The notes beneath the pieces were generated by a model. It worked only from the letters and a program-made list of their open reading frames with translations. It did not search any database and had not been told where the DNA came from. This document shows positions 1-8,337 of a stretch of 64,000 nt of DNA, piece after piece. This DNA is from JAAYGT01 sp050252075 (GTDB lineage Bacteria > Pseudomonadota > Gammaproteobacteria > Burkholderiales > Burkholderiaceae_B). Made by a program: the position numbers and the translations under genes. The stretch is from positions 7,259 through 71,258 of the forward strand of contig JBFWLP010000003.1 of the NCBI GenBank assembly GCA_050252075.1. The letters are read 5' to 3'. Positions within the stretch are counted from its first letter, which is position 1, and each line of letters begins with the position of its first letter.

Positions 1-1
1 A

Positions 2-187
2 CTGGCCTTGACAGCCGCACAACTGGGGCTGGCTGCCTGGCAAGTGCAGCAGGATCCAAAACTTGGGTTGGTGCGGCGCGTAGCCATGGCGTTGGTGGGC
101 AAGCGTACATTGCCGGCCTCGCTGGCCGCGCCGGTGCTGATCAAATTGTTTGCCGCCCGCGACATGGTGGCCGGCGAGGCCGGATAG
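2..187 (+). CDS. 3' end of an unidentified gene (left edge)
   Basis: An open frame enters from the left edge and stops at TAG 185-187, giving a 61-residue C-terminal piece rich in Ala and Leu that ends in LFAARDMVAGEAG. Composition and codon use resemble the neighbouring genes, so it is probably the real end of a protein that begins outside the window. No motif allows identification. It converges on flgN, with about 60 bp between the two stop codons. Confidence 0.5.
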   Translation: MALTAAQLGLAAWQVQQDPKLGLVRRVAMALVGKRTLPASLAAPVLIKLFAARDMVAGEAG

Positions 188-247
188 CTCGTCGCCCGGC
201 CATTGCTCAGGCTTTCAGCCGGCCAAGGCCGGCTTCTTCAAGGTTTT

Positions 248-724
248 TCAGGCTTTTACTTCGCGTTGCGAGCCGCGCCCCGACGCCGGGGTGGCCCGGC
301 CACGAGCATCGTACAAATTGCCTTGGCCACTAATGGTACGCAGTGCGTGCAGGGTTTGCTGGTTGTTCTTCAGAAACGTGTCGATGAGCACGCCATTGCT
401 GTTGTTCAGTTCATTGGCCCGGCGTGCCGTGAACAGCAGCTGGTTCACCACTGGTTCCAGCGTGGGGTGCTGCGCCACAGCGCTTTCCAGCCCCTTGCGC
501 CCCGAGGGGTAACCCATTTGCAGCAGCCAGTACTCGCGCTGGCGGCCAATGGCGCTGAGACGATCGGCGTAATCGGTTTTCTTTTCCGTGTTGCGGGGAA
601 GCTCGGTTTCGGATTGGGTATTCACCAGAACCTGTGCTTCTTCTTCCAGCACGCCGATAAATTCACGCGCCAGTTTAAGCTCCTGTTCCAGGCACTGATG
701 CAGGGAAATCAGGGTGGTGCTCAT
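248..724 (-). CDS. flgN: flagellar export chaperone FlgN
   Basis: This 158-residue protein is the expected size for FlgN, the cytoplasmic chaperone that holds the hook-filament junction proteins FlgK and FlgL before export. It is mostly helical and charged; the N-terminal half (CLEQELKLAREFIGVLEEE) and the C-terminal helix with NELNNSNGVLI resemble the family. It lies one base after the flgM stop codon, the usual flgM-flgN order, and should be transcribed from the sigma28 promoter ahead of flgM. The short basic tail (about residues 138-158) looks disordered. Identification rests on the family pattern plus the flgM neighbour. Confidence 0.9.
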   Translation of the reverse strand: MSTTLISLHQCLEQELKLAREFIGVLEEEAQVLVNTQSETELPRNTEKKTDYADRLSAIGRQREYWLLQMGYPSGRKGLESAVAQHPTLEPVVNQLLFTARRANELNNSNGVLIDTFLKNNQQTLHALRTISGQGNLYDARGRATPASGRGSQREVKA

Positions 725-725
725 T

Positions 726-1016
726 TTATTTCAGCAGCTCGCGTGCACTGGCCAGCAGACCGTCGGCAATGCGGGAGGCGTCGATTTTGAGCTCGCCCGA
801 TGCCAGGGCGTCGCGCAGGGCCTGAACCTTGACCACGTTGATGTCGCTGCTTGCGTTTTCCAGGCTGGCCATGTGGCGTGCGGTGACACTGAGGTCGACC
901 GTGCTGCTGCCGGGCTGGGTGGCTTGGCCCGCCGCACCGGAGCGTGCGCCGCCGCTACGGTTGCCCGACAGGGTTTCCGTGGCCAGCGAGGTAAGGGAGG
1001 AAGGTGTGATTTTCAA
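726..1016 (-). CDS. flgM: anti-sigma28 factor FlgM
   Basis: FlgM binds FliA (sigma28) and is exported once the hook is complete, which releases late gene expression. The 96-residue product starts MKITPSS, has a disordered Gly/Ala/Ser middle (residues 15-40) and the typical C-terminal sigma-binding half: VDLS near residue 40, then VVKVQALRDALASGE and ASRIADGLL. Length fits the family. It is the first gene of a flgMN operon with its own FliA-type promoter 48 bp upstream, so FlgM is made under control of the factor it inhibits. Its target fliA is also in this window, at 30298. Confidence 0.95.
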   Translation of the reverse strand: MKITPSSLTSLATETLSGNRSGGARSGAAGQATQPGSSTVDLSVTARHMASLENASSDINVVKVQALRDALASGELKIDASRIADGLLASARELLK

Positions 1017-1063
1017 GGCAGTTCTCCGGGCATGGGCGTAGTGTATCGCGCTTCGTGTAATGT

Positions 1064-1090
1064 GTAACGGCAGAGCCGGAAAATTCTTTA
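1064..1090 (-). promoter_or_regulatory. sigma28 (FliA) promoter of flgMN
   Basis: On the minus strand the sequence reads TAAA, 15 bases, then GCCGTTAC. This fits the FliA consensus (TAAA-N15-GCCGATAA) with exact spacing, and is nearly identical to the promoters before flgK, flaG and fliC. The -10 box ends 48 bp before the flgM start codon. Confidence 0.8.
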
Positions 1091-1105
1091 GGGGATACCC
1101 CTGAA

Positions 1106-1837
1106 TTACATAGGTACGTTCACCGTGCTGCCGTCAATCACCGTGGCGGTGATGATCTGGCCGGACGATGTGCGAACCTGAATCGAGCTGCCGGGGTTGC
1201 CGCTTTGCAACGCCTGGCCTTCGCCGGTGGCGATGAACCCGGTGCCTCGCGCGATGGTGCGCACCATTTGCCCGCGCTGGATGGACTCGGGGTGACGCAG
1301 GGCCCCCGCCTTGATGGGGGCGCCCGACGGGATGCGCTGGGTGGTGATAAAGCCGACGGCCTGGCTGGGATCGACAATGGTACCGCGCGACAAGCGCAAT
1401 ACATCGCCTTCGCGGGCCATCATGTCGTCCAGGGTGAGCATTTCTCCGGGCTGGATCATGCGGTTGGCCACGTAAAAGAAGCCGTCGACACTCAGGTTGA
1501 CCTGCACATAGGTTGTCCAGGGGCGGGGCGCCATGCAACGCACGCCTACGTTCATGCGCGAGCGCAGGCGCTGGCCGGTGGGCAGATAAACCTGAAGATC
1601 GTCGCAGGCGGGTTGATTGGTCAGGCGGGGCTTTTCGACGGAAACCGACGCCTTGCCCGGGTAGATTTCGGCCTGGGCGAGCATGTAGTCTTCGACCAGA
1701 GCGACCACGGCTTCGGGATCCTGGGCGCCGGATGCCGCCCCGGCGGTATTGCCCGCGGCCGCGGCGATGCCGGTGATCACCAACAGCAGCAGGATGACCG
1801 TTTGGCAGGCAGCGCGCAAGGAAGGGGTTATTTGCAT
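1106..1837 (-). CDS. flgA: flagellar P-ring assembly chaperone FlgA
   Basis: FlgA is a periplasmic chaperone that helps FlgI polymerise into the P-ring. The open frame runs further upstream, but the start at 1837 (MQITPSLRAAC) is chosen because it places a signal peptide (LLLLVITGIAAAA) at the N-terminus and avoids overlap with flgB. The 243-residue product has the conserved C-terminal SAF/FlgA region: the 'NRMIQPGEML' and 'RIPSGAPIKAGAL' segments, then RGQMVRTIARGTGFIATGEG. No strong Shine-Dalgarno precedes this ATG. It is divergent from flgB, leaving a 191-bp shared promoter region in which I see no sigma28 box. Confidence 0.92.
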   Translation of the reverse strand: MQITPSLRAACQTVILLLLVITGIAAAAGNTAGAASGAQDPEAVVALVEDYMLAQAEIYPGKASVSVEKPRLTNQPACDDLQVYLPTGQRLRSRMNVGVRCMAPRPWTTYVQVNLSVDGFFYVANRMIQPGEMLTLDDMMAREGDVLRLSRGTIVDPSQAVGFITTQRIPSGAPIKAGALRHPESIQRGQMVRTIARGTGFIATGEGQALQSGNPGSSIQVRTSSGQIITATVIDGSTVNVPM

Positions 1838-2028
1838 GCTGAAATTGTATTGCCACACCGTTCGGCGTGCATTGGATGAATTAACTGGAAATTCGTCGTT
1901 TATTTCGCACTTTGTTCCAGGGCAAGCGGATTTACGATGCAGGTATGGCGAAGGAAAGGATAAAGGGTGTGCATTCACCCGGTTCTTTCCGGAATTTGCA
2001 AGTGCATGAAAAACCCGGTGAACCCCGC

Positions 2029-2442
2029 ATGATCGACCGAATTGCCAACGAACTGAAATTCTATCAAGAAGCGGTTGCCTTGCGTAACCAGCGTCAGGAA
2101 GTGCTGGCTGCAAACATTGCCAACGCCGATACGCCCAATTACAAGGCCCGCGATTTCGATTTCGGCTCGGCGCTGCAGCAAGCCATGGGCAATGGCGGGG
2201 CCATGCCGTTGCCGAATGTGCATCTGTCGCTAACGTCCGCCCGGCACATTCCCGGCCAGGCTGCCGCGCCCCAGCATGCCGAACTGCTGTACCGCCAGCC
2301 TTTGCAGCCCAGTCTGGACGGCAACACCGTCGACATGGATGTCGAGCGCGTTGCGTTTGCCGACAACACCCAGCGCTATCAGGCCGATCTTGCCATCATT
2401 TCCTCGCGTATCAAGGGAATCATGGCGGCGCTGCAGCAGTAA
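2029..2442 (+). CDS. flgB: flagellar basal-body rod protein FlgB
   Basis: FlgB is the most proximal rod subunit. The 137-residue product has the N-terminal rod signature ANIANADTPNYKARD near residue 30 and a C-terminal helix (DLAIISSRIKGIMAALQQ), both typical. The start at 2029 (MIDRIANELKFYQ) is the family's usual N-terminus; the frame extends upstream, but that extension has no homologous character. First gene of flgBCDEFGHIJ, with flgC 27 bp downstream. Confidence 0.95.
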   Translation: MIDRIANELKFYQEAVALRNQRQEVLAANIANADTPNYKARDFDFGSALQQAMGNGGAMPLPNVHLSLTSARHIPGQAAAPQHAELLYRQPLQPSLDGNTVDMDVERVAFADNTQRYQADLAIISSRIKGIMAALQQ

Positions 2443-2469
2443 CCCGAATTCCCGTAAAGGTACGTTTTT

Positions 2470-2886
2470 ATGTCTTCCATGACCATTTTCCAGATTGCCG
2501 GTTCCGCGCTCACAGCACAGTCGCAGCGCATGAACGTCACGGCCAGCAATCTGGCGAACGCCGAAAGTGTGGCCGGGCCCGATGGCCAGCCCTACAAGGC
2601 GCGGCAGGTGGTTTTTCAGATGGCGCCCATGGCCGGTCAAGCCTATGCGCCGGCGGTGGGCGGGGTGCAGGTTACCCAGGTGCTGGAAAGCAATGCGCCG
2701 CCTCGCCTGCAATACGATCCCAAGCACCCGCTGGCCAATGCCGACGGCTATGTCACCCTGCCCTATGTCGATGTCGTGGCCGAAACGGTCAACATGATTT
2801 CCGCATCGCGTTCGTACCAGGCCAATGTGGAAGTCATCAATACGGCCAAGAGCCTGATGATGCGCACGCTGTCGATCGGCCAGTAA
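2470..2886 (+). CDS. flgC: flagellar basal-body rod protein FlgC
   Basis: FlgC is a proximal rod subunit. It has 138 residues, the family length. The N-terminal rod motif (VTASNLANAES) lies near residues 24-34 and the C-terminal helix SASRSYQANVEVINTAK near 115-131; these pair as a coiled coil in the rod. An AAAGGT Shine-Dalgarno precedes the ATG. It lies in the flgB-J operon between flgB and flgD. Confidence 0.96.
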   Translation: MSSMTIFQIAGSALTAQSQRMNVTASNLANAESVAGPDGQPYKARQVVFQMAPMAGQAYAPAVGGVQVTQVLESNAPPRLQYDPKHPLANADGYVTLPYVDVVAETVNMISASRSYQANVEVINTAKSLMMRTLSIGQ

Positions 2887-2920
2887 GCCCTCGGCAAGCA
2901 CTTATTACCGGAGCCTCATA

Positions 2921-3610
2921 ATGAGCACCATCAACCCCGCATCCGCGTCAACTGCCTCTACGGCGGCCATGTCGGCTGCCCAGCGCGGCACGCAAACCCT
3001 CATGGGCGACACGCAAGACCGCTTCCTTACCCTGCTGGTTACCCAGCTGAAGAATCAGGATCCCCTGAATCCGCTCGACAACAACGAAGTTACGTCTCAA
3101 ATTGCGCAGCTGTCGACCGTCAATGGCATTAACCAGCTGAACAACACCTTGCTGGCGCTGGCCGGGCAAATGGATGTTTCGCAATCCATGCAGGCGGCAT
3201 CGTTGATCGGCAAGCAGGTGCTGGTGCCGGGGGCCAAGGTGCTGCTGGGGGGTGAAGACGGCAACAAGGTTGCCACACCCTTCGGCATCGATCTTATTTC
3301 GCCGGCTGCCAAAATTACCGTCAACATTCTGGATGCCGGCGGCATGGCCGTGCGCAAGCTGGAACTGGGCCCTCAGCCCGAAGGCGTGGCTTCAGTGGGC
3401 TGGGACGGTAAGGGCGAGGGCGGCGTGGAGCTGGCCGCCGGCGCTTATACGGTGCAGGTTACCGCCGTGGGCGGTGACGGTGCTCCGGTGGGGGTCAACC
3501 CCTTAATGGCCGGCAAGGTGGCCAGTGTGGTGAACACCGGTCAGGGGCCCAAGCTTGACCTGGGTCTGGCCGGCACATTCTCGTTGCTGGATATCAAGAA
3601 AATTATGTAG
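2921..3610 (+). CDS. flgD: hook assembly scaffold FlgD
   Basis: FlgD caps the growing hook and is discarded when FlgK arrives. The conserved N-terminal block (FLTLLVTQLKNQDPLNP, about residues 37-53, then NNEVTSQIAQLSTV) is clear, followed by a C-terminal beta-rich region with WDGKGEGG at about residue 163, as in the FlgD Ig/tudor-like fold. The length of 229 residues is normal. GGAG precedes the ATG. The 86-bp gap to flgE contains an imperfect GC hairpin and a T-run, possibly a weak attenuator. Confidence 0.95.
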   Translation: MSTINPASASTASTAAMSAAQRGTQTLMGDTQDRFLTLLVTQLKNQDPLNPLDNNEVTSQIAQLSTVNGINQLNNTLLALAGQMDVSQSMQAASLIGKQVLVPGAKVLLGGEDGNKVATPFGIDLISPAAKITVNILDAGGMAVRKLELGPQPEGVASVGWDGKGEGGVELAAGAYTVQVTAVGGDGAPVGVNPLMAGKVASVVNTGQGPKLDLGLAGTFSLLDIKKIM

Positions 3611-3696
3611 GCGGTTGGGTCGGGCTTCCCCGTGCGGAGCCGGGTTTCAACGGTTTTTAACGATCAATACGTAGCAAGCACTTCGCGAGGTTAATC

Positions 3697-4902
3697 ATGG
3701 GTTTCGGTCAGGCACTTAGCGGCTTAAACGCCGCCGCCAGCAATCTGGACATTATCGGCAACAACATTGCCAACGCCGGTACGGTGGGTTTCAAAAGCAG
3801 CACCGCCCAATTCGCCGACGTTTACGCCAACGCATCGGTGGGCCTGGGTACCCAGCTCATCGGCGTGAAACAAAGCTTCGACACCGGCACCATATCGAAC
3901 ACGGGCAACGCCTTCGATATTGCCGTCGACGGCCCCAAAGGCTTTTTCCGGGTGCTGGATGCCAACGGCGTCATTATGTATACCCGCAACGGCCAATTTG
4001 GTCCTGACAAGGACAACTTCCTGGTCAACGCCCAGGGCCACCAGCTGACCGGTTACGACGTGGAAACGGGCACGCGCCTGCAGCCCATACAGATTCCCAC
4101 GGGAAATATTCCGCCGCGATTCACCAGCGATGTTGAAGTGCGCATGAACGTTGACGCAAGCGCCACCGAACCCACCCTGGCTTTTGATCCCGACGATCCC
4201 GATACGTACAACCACTCCCTGCCCATCAATGTGTTCGATCAACAGGGCACTATGCACCAGATGGTTCAATATTTCCGGAAAACGGCCACTGCCAATGAGT
4301 GGAACGTGTATTACGTGATCAATGGCGCCACGACATCGGTCGACGGCGGTGCTGCCGGAGCACCCGGAACGGTTACCTTTAATGCCGACGGAACACTCGA
4401 CGCGGCATTCACGCCATTTTCGGTTGCCTTCACGGCCACGGATCCGGATGCCTCGCTCAATGGCTTGACATTCACCGCCGACTACGCGGGTTCCACTCAG
4501 TACCAGGGCGACTTCAACTATTCTTTCAAGCAAGACGGCTACCCCACGGGTGAATACGCCAGTACCTCCATTGAGCCCGACGGCGCCATCATTGCGAACT
4601 ACACCAACGGCGAAAGCAAGGAAATCGGCGCGCTGGTGCTGGCCGACTTTGTGAGCGTGAACGGCCTGAAGGCGGCCGGCGGCAACGCCTGGGTGGAAAC
4701 CGGGGCGTCGGGCCAGCCGATTCTGGGCCGCCCGGGCAGCAACAGCCTGGCCACGGTGATCAGCATGGCGGTGGAAGAGTCCAACGTGGACCTGAGCCAG
4801 GAGCTGGTGAATCTGATCATTGCCCAACGCACTTATCAGGCGAACTCGCAAACCATTAAAACGCAGGATCAGATCCTGCAAAGCCTGATGTCGCTGCGTT
4901 AA
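3697..4902 (+). CDS. flgE: flagellar hook protein FlgE
   Basis: FlgE polymerises into the hook. The N-terminal rod/hook motif NNIANAGTVGFKSS (about residues 26-39) and the C-terminal VNLIIAQRTYQANSQTI are both present, enclosing a beta-rich D1/D2 region with many Asp/Thr residues. The 401 residues match enterobacterial FlgE. GAGG precedes the start. Export is expected to be switched off by FliK (17813) through FlhB, which is not in this window. Confidence 0.96.
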   Translation: MGFGQALSGLNAAASNLDIIGNNIANAGTVGFKSSTAQFADVYANASVGLGTQLIGVKQSFDTGTISNTGNAFDIAVDGPKGFFRVLDANGVIMYTRNGQFGPDKDNFLVNAQGHQLTGYDVETGTRLQPIQIPTGNIPPRFTSDVEVRMNVDASATEPTLAFDPDDPDTYNHSLPINVFDQQGTMHQMVQYFRKTATANEWNVYYVINGATTSVDGGAAGAPGTVTFNADGTLDAAFTPFSVAFTATDPDASLNGLTFTADYAGSTQYQGDFNYSFKQDGYPTGEYASTSIEPDGAIIANYTNGESKEIGALVLADFVSVNGLKAAGGNAWVETGASGQPILGRPGSNSLATVISMAVEESNVDLSQELVNLIIAQRTYQANSQTIKTQDQILQSLMSLR

Positions 4903-4920
4903 GCGACAGGTTAAAACGGC

Positions 4921-5667
4921 ATGGATCGCGTTATTTACACCGCTGCCGGCGGCGCCGCCCGGGTGCTTGAGCAGCAGTCCATCATCAGCAACAACCTGGC
5001 CAACGTGAACACCACGGGGTTCCGTGCACAGCTGGCGGCGTACCGGTCGGCGCCGCTGGTGGGGCAGGAGCCTGCGTTGCCAACACGGGTGGCCAGCGTG
5101 GCCAGTACGCCCGGCAGCCATATGGCCGAAGGCGTGATGATGGAAACGGGCCACGCCCTGGATCTGGCGATCCGGGGCGAAGGCTGGTTTGCCGTGCTGA
5201 CGCCGCAGGGCGAGGCCTACACGCGTGCGGGCGAACTGGCTGTAAACCCGGAAGGTTTCCTGGTGAACCAGCTGGGGTTCCCCATGCTGCTCGAAGACGG
5301 TATGCCCATTGAAGTGCCTGATCGCGGGTCGATAACCTTTTCCGACGACGGCCAGATTTCAGCCTTGGGTGCGGGCGACAACCCGGCCGATATCCAGGCC
5401 CTGGGGCGGCTAAAACTGGTGAATCCCCCGGCCGATGCGCTGATCCGTGGCGACGACTCCCTGTTTCGCCTGCCCAACGGCCAGGTGGCGCCGGCCAGCG
5501 AGGCGGTGAAAGTGGTGGCGGGCTTTGTCGAGAAAAGCAATGTGAATCCGGCCGAGGCCATGGTGGGCATGATAGCCAACGCACGCCGCTTTGAGCTGCA
5601 AATGAAAATTATCCAGGACGCCAGCGCCAACGCCGAGCGCGCCAATTCGTTGTTGTCCAGCCAATAA
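4921..5667 (+). CDS. flgF: flagellar basal-body rod protein FlgF
   Basis: FlgF is a proximal rod subunit related to FlgG and FlgE. The 248-residue product starts MDRVIYTAAGGAARVLEQQ and has the NNLANVNTTGFRAQ motif at residues 23-36, the beta-rich core (HALDLAIRGEGWFAVLTP), and the C-terminal helix region NPAEAMVGMIANARRFELQ. It begins 18 bp after flgE and is followed 39 bp later by flgG, in the standard order. Confidence 0.96.
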   Translation: MDRVIYTAAGGAARVLEQQSIISNNLANVNTTGFRAQLAAYRSAPLVGQEPALPTRVASVASTPGSHMAEGVMMETGHALDLAIRGEGWFAVLTPQGEAYTRAGELAVNPEGFLVNQLGFPMLLEDGMPIEVPDRGSITFSDDGQISALGAGDNPADIQALGRLKLVNPPADALIRGDDSLFRLPNGQVAPASEAVKVVAGFVEKSNVNPAEAMVGMIANARRFELQMKIIQDASANAERANSLLSSQ

Positions 5668-5706
5668 GCGGCGGGCTTCGCAAGAAATCGTAAAAGGATA
5701 CTGAAA

Positions 5707-6492
5707 ATGATACGTTCGCTCTGGATCTCGAAGACCGGCCTGGAAGCCCAGCAAACCGGTATGGACGTGATCTCCAACAACCTGGCCAACGTGAACACCA
5801 CCGGCTTCAAGCGCAGCCGTGCGGTCTTTGAAGACCTCATGTACCAAACCATACGGCAGCCCGGGGCGCAGGTGGGGGCGGCCAACCAGTTGCCGTCGGG
5901 CCTGCAGCTGGGCACCGGTGTTCGCACGGTGGCTACCGAGCGCATCTTTTCCCAGGGCAATCTGATCAATACCGGCAACAGCATGGACATTGCCATTGAA
6001 GGGCGCGGTTTCCTGCAGGTGGAAATGCCCGATGGCACGTTTGCCTACACCCGCGACGGCAGCCTGCAAGTGGACCAGAACGGCCAGATCGTGACAGCCG
6101 GTGGCTATCCCATCCAGCCGCCTATCAATATTCCCGACAACGCGCTCAGCATCACCATTGCACGCGACGGCACGGTGTCGGTAACGCAACCGGGTGCAGT
6201 GGGTACCAATGTGGAAGTGGGGCAGTTGCAGCTGAGCACGTTTGTGAACCCCACCGGCTTGCTTAGCGCCGGCGAAAACCTGTATGCCGAAACCGATGCG
6301 TCGGGGCCGGCCAATTTTGCCCAGCCCGGCCTGGACGGCGCGGGCCTGATTCTGCAGCAGTTTGTGGAAAGCGCCAACGTGAATGTGGCCGAAGAACTGG
6401 TAAACATGATCGCCACCCAGCGGGCCTATGAAATGAACAGCAAGGCAATCCAGACATCCGACCAGATGCTGGCCCGGTTAGGACAACTGTAA
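5707..6492 (+). CDS. flgG: flagellar distal rod protein FlgG
   Basis: FlgG forms the distal rod. The 261-residue product has NNLANVNTTGFKRSR (about residues 24-38), the core (NSMDIAIEGRGFLQVEMPDG) and the C-terminal EELVNMIATQRAYEMNSK, all highly conserved. AAAGGA precedes the start. The stop codon shares one base with the flgH start (TAATG), suggesting translational coupling. Confidence 0.97.
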   Translation: MIRSLWISKTGLEAQQTGMDVISNNLANVNTTGFKRSRAVFEDLMYQTIRQPGAQVGAANQLPSGLQLGTGVRTVATERIFSQGNLINTGNSMDIAIEGRGFLQVEMPDGTFAYTRDGSLQVDQNGQIVTAGGYPIQPPINIPDNALSITIARDGTVSVTQPGAVGTNVEVGQLQLSTFVNPTGLLSAGENLYAETDASGPANFAQPGLDGAGLILQQFVESANVNVAEELVNMIATQRAYEMNSKAIQTSDQMLARLGQL

Positions 6493-7178
6493 TGTTTAAT
6501 GTGGCTGTTCGGGCTGCCCTTGCCATGGCAGTGTTGATCGTGTCCGGATGTGCCCTGGTGCCGCCGGAGCCGGTGGTGACCGGCCCGCTCACCGCGCCGC
6601 CGCCCATGCCGGTGGCGGTGCCGTCCGTCGAGGCCAACGGTGCCATTTACCAGCCGACGGCGTATGGCAGCTACCCTTTGTTTGAAGACCGTCGCCCCCG
6701 CAACGTGGGGGATATCGTAACCGTCGTCATTCAAGAGCGCACGAACGCGGCCAAGAACGTACAAACCACCACCGACCGCAACAGCAGTGGCATGTTCGGT
6801 GCCGAGATCGTTCCCGACCTTCTGCCGTCGTCGCTGGGCGGCCAGGGCTTTGAAATGTCGGGTGAGAACTCGCTCGATGGCCGTGGTTCCACCCGCGCCG
6901 ACAATACTTTCACCGGCACCCTGACCACCACCGTGGTGGGCGTGCTGCCCAACGGAAACCTGCAAATTGCGGGCGACAAGCAAATGGCTATCAATCGGGG
7001 CAGCGAGCATATCCGTTTTTCCGGCGTGGTCGACCCGCGCTCGATCACCGGCAATGGCACGGTACTGTCCACCCAGGTGGCCGACGCGCGCATCGAGTTT
7101 CGCAGCAAAGGCACCATGGATGAAGTGCAAACCATGGGTTGGCTGCAACGCTTTTTCCTGAACGTTTCACCGTTCTGA
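6492..7178 (+). CDS. flgH: flagellar L-ring lipoprotein FlgH
   Basis: FlgH is the outer-membrane L-ring subunit. It begins with a lipoprotein signal peptide ending in the lipobox VSGC (Cys20). The body has the family features: YPLFEDRRPRNVGDIVTVVIQE, then a Thr/Asn-rich region, GVLPNGNLQIAGDKQ, and the C-terminal SITGNGTVLSTQVADARIEF. The length of 228 residues is normal. Overlaps flgG by one base and is followed by flgI 10 bp later. Confidence 0.97.
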   Translation: MFNVAVRAALAMAVLIVSGCALVPPEPVVTGPLTAPPPMPVAVPSVEANGAIYQPTAYGSYPLFEDRRPRNVGDIVTVVIQERTNAAKNVQTTTDRNSSGMFGAEIVPDLLPSSLGGQGFEMSGENSLDGRGSTRADNTFTGTLTTTVVGVLPNGNLQIAGDKQMAINRGSEHIRFSGVVDPRSITGNGTVLSTQVADARIEFRSKGTMDEVQTMGWLQRFFLNVSPF

Positions 7179-7188
7179 TGGATTGATC

Positions 7189-8322
7189 ATGACTATCCCT
7201 GCTCCCCTTCGTCGTGTTGGCCGCCTGGGCGCGGCCGTATGGCTGAGCCTGCTTCTTGGGTGGCCATTGGCCGCTCAGGCCGACCGCATCAAGGATCTGG
7301 CTTCCATCCAGGGCGTGCGTGAGAACCAGCTGGTGGGCTATGGCCTGGTGGTCGGGCTGGACGGCAGCGGTGATCAGGTGCGCCAAAGCCCCTTCACCCA
7401 GCAAAGCCTGACCAATATGCTGTCGCAACTGGGTATTACGGTGCCGCAAGGTACAAATATGCAGGTCAAGAACGTAGCCGCCGTGATGGTGACGGCTCGT
7501 TTGCCGGCCTTTGCGCGCCCCGGCCAGTCGGTCGACGTGGTGGTGTCATCCATGGGGAACGCCAAAAGCTTGCGCGGCGGCACCTTGCTCATGACACCGC
7601 TAAAAGGGGCCAATGGCCAGGTGTACGCCATTGCACAAGGCAACCTGCTGGTGGGCGGTGCGGGTGCCGAGGCCGGCGGCTCCAGTGTGCAGGTCAACCA
7701 GCTGAACGGCGGCATTATTCCCAGCGGCGCGATCGTGGAACGCGGTGTACCCACGGTGTATGTGCGCGACGGCGTCGTGAATCTGGAAATGAACACCACC
7801 GATTTCGGCGCCACTCAGGCCGTGGTGGCCGCGCTGAACAAAAAATTCGGCAAGGGTATTGCCAAGGCCCTGGACGGCCGTGTGGTTCAGGTTCGGTCGC
7901 CCATCGACCCCACCCAGCAATCGGCCTTTCTGTCTCAGCTCGAAAATCTTGATGTGCGGCTGCCGCCGGCGCGTGCCCGCGTAGTGATCAATGCCCGCAC
8001 CGGCTCGGTGGTGATGAACCGTACCGTCACAATTGACGAGGCGGCCATTGCCTATGGCAACCTGTCGGTCACCATCAATCGCCAGGCCGAAGTCAATCAG
8101 CCCGACACGCCGTTCGCGGGTGGCCAAACGGTGGTCACCGACAACACCCAGATTGAAATGCGTACCCAGCAAGGCTCGCTGCAGCGGGTCACCACCAGTG
8201 CCAATCTGGCCGATGTGGTGCGTGCCCTGAACGCGCTGGGCGCCACGCCTCAGGATCTGCTGTCCATTTTGCAGAACCTGAAAAGCGCCGGCGCCTTGCG
8301 CGCCGACCTGGAAATCATCTAG
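7189..8322 (+). CDS. flgI: flagellar P-ring protein FlgI
   Basis: FlgI is the periplasmic P-ring subunit, assembled with help from FlgA (1106). The ATG at 7189 is preferred over an in-frame TTG two codons earlier, giving 377 residues. A Sec signal peptide (LSLLLGWPLAAQA) is followed by the hallmark DRIKDLASIQGVRENQLVG and GYGLVVGLDGSGDQ. The C-terminus has RALNALGATPQDLLSILQ, as in the family. Confidence 0.97.
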   Translation: MTIPAPLRRVGRLGAAVWLSLLLGWPLAAQADRIKDLASIQGVRENQLVGYGLVVGLDGSGDQVRQSPFTQQSLTNMLSQLGITVPQGTNMQVKNVAAVMVTARLPAFARPGQSVDVVVSSMGNAKSLRGGTLLMTPLKGANGQVYAIAQGNLLVGGAGAEAGGSSVQVNQLNGGIIPSGAIVERGVPTVYVRDGVVNLEMNTTDFGATQAVVAALNKKFGKGIAKALDGRVVQVRSPIDPTQQSAFLSQLENLDVRLPPARARVVINARTGSVVMNRTVTIDEAAIAYGNLSVTINRQAEVNQPDTPFAGGQTVVTDNTQIEMRTQQGSLQRVTTSANLADVVRALNALGATPQDLLSILQNLKSAGALRADLEII

Positions 8323-8337
8323 CGATCCGGGGGCGTC

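Noticed and set aside
1091..1103. AGGGG-ATA-CCCCT hairpin as flgA terminator
   Set aside because: Only a 5-bp stem and no T-run on the minus strand.
1838..2113. N-terminal extension of flgA
   Set aside because: Overlaps flgB and the divergent promoter region, and would bury the signal peptide.
3724..5154. 476-codon open frame on the minus strand across flgE and flgF
   Set aside because: It is antisense to two clear genes, has His/Arg/Val-rich composition and no family motif; a GC-rich shadow.
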